From: Flagellimonas amoyensis
Lineage (GTDB): Bacteria > Bacteroidota > Bacteroidia > Flavobacteriales > Flavobacteriaceae
Assembly (NCBI RefSeq): GCF_003058265.1
Contig: NZ_QBUK01000002.1
Coordinates: 392,972 to 456,971 of the forward strand
Length of the DNA: 64,000 bases
Reading direction: 5' to 3'
Shown here: positions 1-8,066 of the stretch, piece after piece
Layout: the number at the start of each line of letters is the position of its first letter
Numbering within the stretch: the first letter of the stretch is position 1
Notes under the pieces: model-generated
Told to the model about the DNA's origin: nothing
What the model saw: the letters and a program-made list of their open reading frames with translations, nothing else
Databases searched by the model: none
Position numbers and translations under genes: made by a program

Positions 1-2914
1 CCAAGGGCTGGTGCAACTGGGCCCCTGCTCCGATACCCAGGGCCAAGGGGATCAAGGCCATGATTGCGGCAGTGGCCGTCATTAATTTGGGACGCAATCG
101 TTGCGCTATGGAATATTCGATCTTTTGAAGATGTGATAACGAAACATCACATTCTTGGTACTGTCGATAGGTAAAAATGGCATTCTCCCCGATAATCCCA
201 ACTATCATAATGATACCAGTGTAACTCCCTACGTTCAAAGGTGTTCCTGTCAATAATAGACTCAACAGACAACCTGCAACCCCTAAAATGGCAATGAATA
301 TGATGGCAAGAGCAATCTTGATCCTTCTGAACAGAAACAATATGACGGTAAAGACCAACAGTACCGCGGCAATCAAAATGAGCATCAATTCCTTAAAGGC
401 CTGTTGTTGTTGTTGGTATTCCCCTCCATATTCAATATGATACCCTGGGGGAAGGCTGATCTTCGTGGACAGATTGCTTCGGATATCGGTCAAGGTCGAC
501 CCCAGGTCCCTGTTGTTCAAGCGAGCCGTAATGACCCCCATGGATTTTTGGTTTTCCCGATTGATCTCTGCCACACCCTTCCCTATTTCGATTTTCGCCA
601 CCTTTTGTAAGGGTACGATATCCCCACTGGGCAATTGCAGGGTCATTTGTTGGATATCCGAAACCGAATTGGTGTTGGTGCCGGGAAACACCAACCGGAT
701 GTTCACGGCCTGTTCCCTTTCAATGATACTACTGATGACCACCCCTTGTATCTGGGTTTCCAATTGCGTTTGAAAATCGGCAGGGGTCAATCCCAATTGT
801 GCCAAAATGGGTACGTTGGGCTGTATGAGCACCTCGGGGCCTGCCACAATGATTCCGTCGCTCACATCGGCCGTACCATTTACCTGCTCCACCAATGTTG
901 CGATCTGCCGGGAAAAATCCTCCAATTTGCCAATATCATCACCGAACACCTTAATCTCGATAGGTTGTACGGAACTCATAAGATCCCCCAACATATCACC
1001 GATCACTTGCCCAAAATCTACCGTCAGAGGTGGCACCGCCGCTTCAATTCGGCTCCTGATCTCATCGGAGACCTCACTGGTGGTCTTTTTCCGTTTATCC
1101 TTTAGTTTTATTAGATAATCCCCTCGGTTCTGTTCGGTTATAAAAAACCCCATTTGTGTACCCAAGCGTGCAGAATAGGCTTCCACCTCCGGTTGCTCGT
1201 CCAAAATCCGGTTGACCACCTGTAGCATCCGATCGGTCTCCTCCAAAGTGGTCCCCGCAGGACTGTAATAGTCCAAAACAATGCTGCCTTCATCCATTTC
1301 CGGTAAAAATCCGGACGCCAATTTCGAGGGAACCAGCCAAATGATGACCAAACATCCTAGGGCAAAAAGAATTCCAATCATCGGTCTGGTCAGAACCATA
1401 TGGATCCATTGGGTATTCGTATGATGTTTTTTCGTGATTTTCTTTTTCGAGGCAAACAGCATTGAAAGTACGGGAACCACAAGCCATGTCACCAAAAAGG
1501 AACAGGCCAACGCAATGATCATACTAAACGCCATCACTTTGAAATAGGCCCCTGCCACCCCTGTCATCAGCACAAAGGGAATAAAAATCACCAATGTGCT
1601 CAAGGACGACCCTACCATGGCCGGAAATAAATGGGCAATGGCCTCCTTGGACCACCATGCAGCGTTCTGGTCCGGATGCTCCTCTTTTATCTTATGCACC
1701 TGTTCCACGATGATGACCACATCGTCTATCATCAAACCGATGGCAGCAGCAATGGCACCAAGGGTCATGATATTGAAAGTGTAACCAATGGCATCCAAAA
1801 CAATAAGGGTCAAGGAAAGGGAAAGGGGAATGGTAAAAAGTACCACCATACTGGCCGAAAAAGACCGTAGGAACAGGATGACCACCAATAGGGCCAGTAC
1901 CAGACCTATCCAAAGTACATCCTTGATACTGCTGATACTGGTATTGACAAAATCCGCTTGTTTGTAATAGGGTAAGAGTTTTACACCCTTTGGGAGAATG
2001 GACTCCAGTTCCCTTACCTTTTTTTCAATAGTGTTGTTGACCTCCACAAGGTTGGCATTGGGCTGTTTGATGACAGCGATCAGGGGAACATTTTTACCAT
2101 TGGCCAAGATCTTGGTATAGGATTTGGCCTCGGTCACTTTGACCTCGGCAATATCCTTCAACCGGATCAAACGATTCGGGGAGTTGATGATGACCAGGTT
2201 GCGAAGATCATCCAGATCATCGATGGCATTGTCGGTCAGGGTAAGGTACAATCGATTGTAATCGGATGCATATCCGTTGGATTGCAAAATATTGGAATTG
2301 ACCACGGCACTGGTAACCGTAGCAATCGAAATACCAAGGGTATGGATGACATACGGTTTCAACTCGATTTGGTATTCCTTGTCCTTGCCCCCTATCACCG
2401 CAATGTCAGACACACCCGGCGTGGCGGCCAAATAGGGCTTTATCTGATATTTCGCTATTTTTTTTAAATCCACTTGGGAGAGCCCCTCCCCTTCCAGGGA
2501 ATACCCCATTACCGGCAGAATGGAGGGGTTCATTTTCTCTACGGATGTGGTCGTATTGGGCAAAATATCCACTTGGGACTGGTTGATAAAGGATTCAATC
2601 TGCGATTTGGCCGTATTGATATCGGTACTCCAATCCAAAAAGACCGAAATCTCACAACTGCCCCTTGAGGTGGTACTACGGATATATTGCAACCCTTCCG
2701 TTCTTCGGATGATATTTTCCAAGGGGATGGTCACCGTGGTCATCATTTTGTCCACAGGTTGCTGACCCGCATCCGCGATCACTTTGATCTTCGGAAAGGT
2801 GATATCGGGAAACAATCCCGTCTTCAGTCCCCTATAGGAAAAAACACCCCCGATCAATAACATCAGGGCTATGGCCAAAAGCGGGTATTTGTATTTGGAG
2901 TAGGAAAGCTTCAT
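1..2914 (-). CDS. RND efflux permease (3' end outside window)
   Basis: Inner-membrane permease of a tripartite efflux pump; it would pass substrate to the adaptor and outer-membrane channel encoded directly upstream, driven by protons. About 971 codons are visible; the last 60 or so of a usual 1030 lie past the left edge. TM1 is at about residues 11-28, followed by the large periplasmic loop. The TM4 stretch IDDVVIIVEQ near residue 395 has the paired Asp of the proton relay found in the HAE (organic-substrate) branch rather than the CusA pattern. Its ATG overlaps the adaptor's TAA by one base, so translation is probably coupled. The substrate cannot be read from sequence. Confidence 0.93.
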   Translation of the reverse strand, partial: MKLSYSKYKYPLLAIALMLLIGGVFSYRGLKTGLFPDITFPKIKVIADAGQQPVDKMMTTVTIPLENIIRRTEGLQYIRSTTSRGSCEISVFLDWSTDINTAKSQIESFINQSQVDILPNTTTSVEKMNPSILPVMGYSLEGEGLSQVDLKKIAKYQIKPYLAATPGVSDIAVIGGKDKEYQIELKPYVIHTLGISIATVTSAVVNSNILQSNGYASDYNRLYLTLTDNAIDDLDDLRNLVIINSPNRLIRLKDIAEVKVTEAKSYTKILANGKNVPLIAVIKQPNANLVEVNNTIEKKVRELESILPKGVKLLPYYKQADFVNTSISSIKDVLWIGLVLALLVVILFLRSFSASMVVLFTIPLSLSLTLIVLDAIGYTFNIMTLGAIAAAIGLMIDDVVIIVEQVHKIKEEHPDQNAAWWSKEAIAHLFPAMVGSSLSTLVIFIPFVLMTGVAGAYFKVMAFSMIIALACSFLVTWLVVPVLSMLFASKKKITKKHHTNTQWIHMVLTRPMIGILFALGCLVIIWLVPSKLASGFLPEMDEGSIVLDYYSPAGTTLEETDRMLQVVNRILDEQPEVEAYSARLGTQMGFFITEQNRGDYLIKLKDKRKKTTSEVSDEIRSRIEAAVPPLTVDFGQVIGDMLGDLMSSVQPIEIKVFGDDIGKLEDFSRQIATLVEQVNGTADVSDGIIVAGPEVLIQPNVPILAQLGLTPADFQTQLETQIQGVVISSIIEREQAVNIRLVFPGTNTNSVSDIQQMTLQLPSGDIVPLQKVAKIEIGKGVAEINRENQKSMGVITARLNNRDLGSTLTDIRSNLSTKISLPPGYHIEYGGEYQQQQQAFKELMLILIAAVLLVFTVILFLFRRIKIALAIIFIAILGVAGCLLSLLLTGTPLNVGSYTGIIMIVGIIGENAIFTYRQYQECDVSLSHLQKIEYSIAQRLRPKLMTATAAIMALIPLALGIGAGAQLHQPL

Positions 2915-3831
2915 TATTTTTCGATACTGACTTTGGTGGAATCCTGCATTTGATAACTGCCCTCGGTCACCACCTTGTCATGGATTCCCAGGTTTTTTGA
3001 CATCACCTCGATCAAAGAATCGTTTTTGAGGCCCGTCTCGACATCTTGTCTGACCGCCAGGGTGTCACCCAAGACCTTCATGACCCAAAAATCGGTCAAC
3101 AATTCATTGGATTGTAGGGCGGAGTGTGGCACGGCCATGGCATTCTTTTTTTCCTTGTAGACCGTCTTGACCTGCACGTTCAGGTTTTCGGGAAGTTCTT
3201 GGTCGGGGAGTTCGATCAAAAATTGTTGGGATTGGGGAACAGGGTCGATCACTGGAAGGATGGCCGATATTTTGGCCTGTATGACCGTTCCGTTCTGCAA
3301 CATGATCTCGCAAAGGGTCCCGATATCGATATGGTCCCCATATTCATAGGGCACGTTGACTTGGACCACGAGGGACCTTGGTTCTGAAATTATGGCCAGC
3401 ACATCCCCTTCCGCCACATAATCATTACGCTGCACATTGAGTTGGGCTATGACCCCAGTACCATTGCTAATGACTGAAATAGGCCCTGAAAGCTTGGCCA
3501 AGGTACTATCTATCCTTACGGCTTCGGCCAGCGCATCCTGTTCCTTGGTCCTGACCGTGGCAAAGGTTTGTCCAGCACGGATATGGGACCCCAATTTATG
3601 GGGCAACCAAGAGACATATCCCGTAACATTGGAACGCACATTCTCCTTTTTCTGGTACAGGGTCACTCCATTGAAGGTAATATATTCCTTGATGTCACCT
3701 TGTTGAACCGCAGCGGTCTTTACCTGAATGGGCACTTCCGATGTGGTTGTGGTTTGGGGGTCACTTTTACAGGAACCCGCGGAGGTCAAGACCCATATGT
3801 AAAGAAAGGTGTACCATAACTTTTTCATCAT
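2914..3831 (-). CDS. RND pump periplasmic adaptor (HlyD/MFP family lipoprotein)
   Basis: Membrane fusion protein that bridges the RND permease and the TolC-type channel. I start it at the ATG at 3831, one base after the TolC stop: this gives 305 residues beginning MMKKLWYTF and a lipoprotein signal with lipobox TSAGSC (Cys about residue 21). A longer frame would run back into the TolC gene and lacks a signal. The split biotinyl-lipoyl region (NVTGYVSWLPHKLGSHIRAGQ and ISNGTGVIAQLNVQRNDYV) and the beta-barrel domain are recognisable; the alpha-hairpin between the lipoyl halves is short. Middle gene of TolC-adaptor-permease. Confidence 0.9.
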   Translation of the reverse strand: MMKKLWYTFLYIWVLTSAGSCKSDPQTTTTSEVPIQVKTAAVQQGDIKEYITFNGVTLYQKKENVRSNVTGYVSWLPHKLGSHIRAGQTFATVRTKEQDALAEAVRIDSTLAKLSGPISVISNGTGVIAQLNVQRNDYVAEGDVLAIISEPRSLVVQVNVPYEYGDHIDIGTLCEIMLQNGTVIQAKISAILPVIDPVPQSQQFLIELPDQELPENLNVQVKTVYKEKKNAMAVPHSALQSNELLTDFWVMKVLGDTLAVRQDVETGLKNDSLIEVMSKNLGIHDKVVTEGSYQMQDSTKVSIEK

Positions 3832-3832
3832 A

Positions 3833-5110
3833 TCACCAGTTTGTATAGTTATATTGGTTTCGCAACAACCAGAGGTTGGTCTGGGCCTGCAGTTTGGCAT
3901 AGGCCGTCAATTTATAGGTTTGGACCAGGTTCAAATAATCGATTACGGAAGCAAGTCCCTGAACCATTTTTTGTTTATAGATTTCCAGGATGTTCGACTG
4001 CAGTTGCAGTTGTTGTTCCATCTGTTTTAAATATGCCGTTTGTCCCTCCATCTGCATCTGAAGGCTTTCAAGGGTATTTTGGGCCTGGGTCTCATTGTAC
4101 TTCTTATAATAATCCAGATTGTCCAATTTCAGTTTATTTTGAAGCTCGTTGTATTTTTTCTGGTGGCCATCATAAATCGGTATGGTCAACCGGAGGCCTG
4201 CACTGAGTCCGAACCTGCGTTGAAGGTTGTTCAGGTCCACTGCATTCAATCCAGAGTTGCCATACACTGAAACCTGTGGCCGATATTGGTTCTCAAATAC
4301 ATTTTGATCGGCGGACATCTGAAGGCTATCCAGGGCAAATCTTTTTTCGAAGAGCAGGGTATCCTTTTGGGACGTTGTTTCTATTTGGGGTTCGGACAAG
4401 GGGTCGAAGTTTGAAAGGGTCATCCCTGACAAGTTACCCATTTGGGTATAGAGGTTCTTGAAGTTGATATCGATCTGATCCAATTCCAATTGTTTCGTCC
4501 CTATATCCGATTGGATGGCCAAATAGTCACTTTCGGCCAAAATGCCCCGCTTTACCAATAACTCCATGACCTTTAACCGATTATTGAGATCTTTAATGAT
4601 ACCAAGGGTAAAATCCTTTTGGAGTTGCAATTGGTAAGTGAAGATATAGAGGTCCGTGATGTTCTTGACCAGATTTCTGGTCATTTCCTCCTGTCCCAAG
4701 GCCAGGGATGCATTGGACAATTGGTTTTGGAGCAACAGATTGTCCACAATCGTCTTATTGAAAATGTTTTTGGTAATGTTCACTTGGGCGGAATAGAGTC
4801 CCCCATTGGTAATGCCCACATCATACCCCAGTGCATTGACGGAAGGGTTTGTGGTCACATCCAAAAACTTGTCGTTACTGTTGAAATAAGGAGCCACCAA
4901 AACTTCGGAGGTGGCATTGATCTGAAAGGCATTGTTCTGGGCCCTGATGATTTCGTTCTGTAGTTCCCCTACCTTTTGAAGGTTGGCATTTTCCAAAAGC
5001 CCCGGGGCATTTTCCTCGGCTTTGGTCACAAAGAATCCAAGGGATCTTTCCTGTGCACAGCTGTGATGTACCAATCCGAACAAAAACACCATACACACAA
5101 AATACCTCAT
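3833..5110 (-). CDS. TolC-family outer-membrane efflux channel
   Basis: Outer-membrane exit duct of the adjacent RND pump. From the ATG at 5110 it has 425 residues with a Sec signal peptide (MRYFVCMVFLFGLVHHSCAQ); an in-frame ATG 33 bases earlier would spoil the signal. Two long Gln/Leu/Asn-rich coiled-coil segments, each followed by amphipathic strands, match the duplicated OEP (outer membrane efflux protein) repeat. It is first of the three pump genes, 96 bp after the PAP2 phosphatase gene, with no clear terminator between, so it may be co-transcribed with the lipid-phosphatase genes. Confidence 0.88.
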   Translation of the reverse strand: MRYFVCMVFLFGLVHHSCAQERSLGFFVTKAEENAPGLLENANLQKVGELQNEIIRAQNNAFQINATSEVLVAPYFNSNDKFLDVTTNPSVNALGYDVGITNGGLYSAQVNITKNIFNKTIVDNLLLQNQLSNASLALGQEEMTRNLVKNITDLYIFTYQLQLQKDFTLGIIKDLNNRLKVMELLVKRGILAESDYLAIQSDIGTKQLELDQIDINFKNLYTQMGNLSGMTLSNFDPLSEPQIETTSQKDTLLFEKRFALDSLQMSADQNVFENQYRPQVSVYGNSGLNAVDLNNLQRRFGLSAGLRLTIPIYDGHQKKYNELQNKLKLDNLDYYKKYNETQAQNTLESLQMQMEGQTAYLKQMEQQLQLQSNILEIYKQKMVQGLASVIDYLNLVQTYKLTAYAKLQAQTNLWLLRNQYNYTNW

Positions 5111-5206
5111 AATCAAACCATTACTGTTTTTCAAATATATCATTCTATTTCAAAATCCATGGACAACACCACATCGCAAAAACCCCGATTCAAGATGCTT
5201 GCCCTT

Positions 5207-5779
5207 TTAGAACTTATAGACCACCCCAAGGGCATATGAACCGTCCCCACTTTGGAAGCTCACATCAAAATGTTCCTTCATGTAGGGGGTGGTGAACAGA
5301 TAGGTCGAGGCAATTCCAGTCAAGGCCCCGCCCAAAATATCCCATCCATCGTGCCTATCGTTCACCCCCTCGATCCTACTATAGGCCACGTAGGCAGCTA
5401 CGGCATAGGCAGGGATTCCATATTTCCAACCGTACCTCCGTTGTAAAAAGGAAGCACCCTGAAAAGCAAATGAAGTATGCCCGGACGGAAAAGCATGACC
5501 ATCGAGCCTACCTTCCGGCCTTGGTTTGTTGATGGCATATTTCAAGATCCATGTGGCCGTCAAATTGGCGGTTGCCGATTTTCCCAATTGCCAAAACCCT
5601 TCCTTGTCCCCTTTGGCCAAAACGGTGATCAACGAGAAGGCCGTTGGGGCGAATTGTGCATAATCCCCGATCTTTTCAATGGAAGTTTCCATTGCAATCT
5701 CTTCTGCAGCTTCCGATTGTTGCCCCTGCATGCTGTTCAGGGCCAACAAAAAACACAATAAAATGGCATACTTTACCAT
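5207..5779 (-). CDS. PAP2-family lipid phosphatase (first copy)
   Basis: Type 2 phosphatidic acid phosphatase, expected to dephosphorylate a lipid phosphate or pyrophosphate on the outer face of the inner membrane. All three motifs are present in the 190 residues: K80-x6-R87-P88, PSGHT at 98-102, and SR (134-135) with H143 and D147. Residues 1-20 look like a signal peptide or first membrane helix. It starts 12 bp after the HD-domain gene and shares its plan with the second PAP2 protein at 6475-7080 (including the RYGWK segment and a C-terminal beta-like end), so the two are paralogues. Substrate unknown. Confidence 0.85.
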   Translation of the reverse strand: MVKYAILLCFLLALNSMQGQQSEAAEEIAMETSIEKIGDYAQFAPTAFSLITVLAKGDKEGFWQLGKSATANLTATWILKYAINKPRPEGRLDGHAFPSGHTSFAFQGASFLQRRYGWKYGIPAYAVAAYVAYSRIEGVNDRHDGWDILGGALTGIASTYLFTTPYMKEHFDVSFQSGDGSYALGVVYKF

Positions 5780-5791
5780 GACGTATCAATT

Positions 5792-6427
5792 TTATGGTTC
5801 ATTTATAATTTCCGTATCAAGTCGGCCCCGTAAAGTGGCCAGGTGTTGCTGTTTTACTGGTTCAAGCTCCCTTTGTCCAAAGGCAGTGAAATACCGGTGT
5901 TCCTCCAAGAAGGAAATATTGAGCAAGACCCAATCGCGTTCGGTATAGGACCACCCATGAAAATGCTGCCACTCTTCCCGTAACAACGCGTTCTTTGAAA
6001 AAAAGGATGCAGTTCCCAAATGGAATAGATCAGCGTCACAAAGGATCTTTTCCAATAAGGTATCGGGGGATTGTGGCATTCTAGTGGCCATGATACAGGC
6101 CTGTACCGTTTGTAATGTTTCTTTTGGATACTTCCATGGTTCCAGGAACTTTGTTGCCATGGCATTGCTTTGGGCCTCATGCCCCTCAAAACCGGATGCA
6201 TTTCCCACATCATGGAACAAGGCCGCCAATAGCGCCGGCTCCAATGCCTTTTCCGACAGCCCTTCGTCCCTCCCGATCACCCGGACATGGTCAAACACTT
6301 CCAAGGTATGTTGCGCATTGTGGAACGGTAGGGACCCACATCGGCCTCCTTTCAAGAATGACACGCAGAATTGCCTGGCCAAGGAAAGGATATCTCCTGA
6401 GTTATGGGTTCGATCCTGATGTTTCAT
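5792..6427 (-). CDS. HD-domain phosphohydrolase (Pycsar-effector-associated type)
   Basis: Predicted metal-dependent phosphohydrolase, cytoplasmic. Starting at the ATG at 6427 (GGAAGAAGGG just before it) it has 211 residues. Metal ligands are visible: H40 in NAQHTLEV, H72-D73 in ALFHDVGN, H83-E84 in GFEGHEAQS, and the DAD of ILCDADLFHLG near 130. This version of the domain is the one I know as the N-terminal half of Bacteroidetes proteins whose C-terminal half is a DUF5706/PycTM effector; here that half is absent, but a stand-alone one is encoded at 30740-31342. It sits between two PAP2 phosphatase genes. Substrate unknown; a nucleotide second messenger is an inference only. Confidence 0.75.
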   Translation of the reverse strand: MKHQDRTHNSGDILSLARQFCVSFLKGGRCGSLPFHNAQHTLEVFDHVRVIGRDEGLSEKALEPALLAALFHDVGNASGFEGHEAQSNAMATKFLEPWKYPKETLQTVQACIMATRMPQSPDTLLEKILCDADLFHLGTASFFSKNALLREEWQHFHGWSYTERDWVLLNISFLEEHRYFTAFGQRELEPVKQQHLATLRGRLDTEIINEP

Positions 6428-6474
6428 CCCTTCTTCCAAGGTTTTACTTTGGTTTTATACGAAGTCCACATCAT

Positions 6475-7080
6475 TTAAAAGGTATAATTAAATCCAATGA
6501 CGACCCCTTGTCCATCGCTTGAAAAAGTGAGTTCCATGCGATCTTCCTTATAGGGCCTTGTGAACAGATAGGAACTCCCGATGCCCACCACCGCTCCCGC
6601 AAGGACATCCCAACCATCGTGTTTGTGGGCCTGGATACGGCTATAGCCCGTAAATGCCGCCAAGGCATAGGCAGGCGCCCCGAATTTCCAACCGTAACGT
6701 TTTTGTAAAAAGGCAGCACTTTGAAAGGTCGTGGAGGTATGGGCCGATGGAAAGGCACGGTACCCATTATCATAGGGCCTTGGTTTGTTGATGGCGTATT
6801 TCATCCCAAGGGTCACGGCCTGGTTCAATGCAAACCCTTTGGCAAACTGCCAACTTCCCTCCTGGTCCCCGATGAGCAATGTCCCGGTAAGACTGGCCAC
6901 AGGCAGGGAAACCAGCAATACGTCCCCTGCAGTTTGTAGTGTCTTGTCCTGGGCATGGGTGTCCCAAACCGTACAGGCCAAAAGCAGAAACAACCCAAAG
7001 GTCGATATGTTTTTCTTGATTCCAGTGGCTCCAAAAAACCGTACTTCCATGATGGTATAATTCGTTTGTGGGATTGGCAT
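6475..7080 (-). CDS. PAP2-family lipid phosphatase (second copy)
   Basis: Membrane-associated phosphatidic acid phosphatase family member, 201 residues from the ATG at 7080, which has GGGGAGG about 10 bases upstream. Motifs: K94-x6-R101-P102, PSAHT at 111-115, S147-R148 with H154 and D158. There is a signal-like hydrophobic stretch at 27-38 ending in THAQ. It leads the likely operon PAP2 - HD - PAP2 (gaps of 47 and 12 bp). A two-repeat box of the local two-component regulator lies 42 bp upstream (7122-7142). The paralogue at 5207-5779 has PSGHT where this one has PSAHT. Confidence 0.85.
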   Translation of the reverse strand: MPIPQTNYTIMEVRFFGATGIKKNISTFGLFLLLACTVWDTHAQDKTLQTAGDVLLVSLPVASLTGTLLIGDQEGSWQFAKGFALNQAVTLGMKYAINKPRPYDNGYRAFPSAHTSTTFQSAAFLQKRYGWKFGAPAYALAAFTGYSRIQAHKHDGWDVLAGAVVGIGSSYLFTRPYKEDRMELTFSSDGQGVVIGFNYTF

Positions 7081-7121
7081 CAAAGATCCTCCCCTAACAT
7101 TATGGAACCAAAGTAGTACTG

Positions 7122-7142
7122 AAATCTAAAGACAATTTTAAG
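7122..7142 (-). promoter_or_regulatory. Regulator box a (PAP2 promoter)
   Basis: On the plus strand this reads AAATCTAAAG, one base, CAATTTTAAG: two half sites about 11 bp apart, as bound in tandem by OmpR-family regulators. It lies 42 bp upstream of the second PAP2 gene and matches boxes at 10073, 11301, 13816 and 15826. Confidence 0.55.
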
Positions 7143-7163
7143 TTGCGCCCGAAGTACTATCCA

Positions 7164-8066
7164 TCATCCTTTTGGTCTGGGCACAATTACGGTCAAGGCT
7201 TTCTTTTCAATACCGATGGAAATCGTATTGTCCTCCATGGGATGGAACTCCCCATCTATCTGGGAATCGAAATGGGCACCAGGCAGTCCTGATAGATCAA
7301 GGCCTGTGGTTTGAAAATGTGTTGCTTCCTTGAGCAAATGCGGCTTGTTCATCAAGAGCAGAACACCCAATACCAACATTTTGAACCTGTTGATCTTGGT
7401 AATGACCAATACATCCAAAAGCCCATCCTGTAAAGATGCCTGTGGCGTAAGGCTCAGGTGATACCCCATCACATTGGTATTGGAAACAAACACCAGAAAG
7501 GGGTTTGTCCTCCATTGCTTCCCATTGACCTTGATCCCGATTTCCTGAGGTTTCTTCAATTCCTTGAAGGAAGTCATACATGCCCCCAGATATCCGGATA
7601 AAGTGCGCCTATTGGAAGATTCATAATTCTTGATGACACTGGCATCAAAACCTACCCCGGTGTTACTGAAAAAATAGCAATCGTTCATCCGACCAGCATC
7701 AATGCGGATAGTATGTGCATTCCGCAAAAGTCCTAGGGCCTCACGCAGTTTTTTGGGGATATGGAGGTTGGAGGCCAAGCCATTTCCGGAGCCAAACGGG
7801 ATGATGCCCAAGGGGATGCCGGTACCCACGAGACAGGAGGCCACTTCATTTATGGTACCATCCCCCCCACAGGCCACGATGATATCCGCCCTCTCAGCTA
7901 TCGATTCCTTGGTCAGACTGGTGGCGTGGGTCTTGTATTGGGAATATTTTACGGTCAGCCGATGAAAGCTCTTGATAAAAAACTGATCTAAATAGGCCTC
8001 ATTGAGCACCCTTTCCCCCTTGCCCGCAATGGGATTGACAATAAAATGTATTCTCTGATGCCCCAT
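7164..8066 (-). CDS. Diacylglycerol/lipid kinase family protein (YegS/DgkB fold)
   Basis: Soluble lipid kinase of the diacylglycerol kinase catalytic family, likely ATP + diacylglycerol (or another lipid alcohol) to the phosphate. 300 residues. The N-terminal NPIAGKGER (about 11-19) and GGDGTINEV (about 66-74) are the nucleotide and metal-binding signatures. The start is the ATG at 8066, which overlaps the stop of the LtaS-like gene (TGATG), so the two are translationally coupled. LtaS-type enzymes release diacylglycerol when they move glycerol phosphate from phosphatidylglycerol, so a kinase that recycles diacylglycerol fits; this is inference from context. Confidence 0.85.
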   Translation of the reverse strand: MGHQRIHFIVNPIAGKGERVLNEAYLDQFFIKSFHRLTVKYSQYKTHATSLTKESIAERADIIVACGGDGTINEVASCLVGTGIPLGIIPFGSGNGLASNLHIPKKLREALGLLRNAHTIRIDAGRMNDCYFFSNTGVGFDASVIKNYESSNRRTLSGYLGACMTSFKELKKPQEIGIKVNGKQWRTNPFLVFVSNTNVMGYHLSLTPQASLQDGLLDVLVITKINRFKMLVLGVLLLMNKPHLLKEATHFQTTGLDLSGLPGAHFDSQIDGEFHPMEDNTISIGIEKKALTVIVPRPKG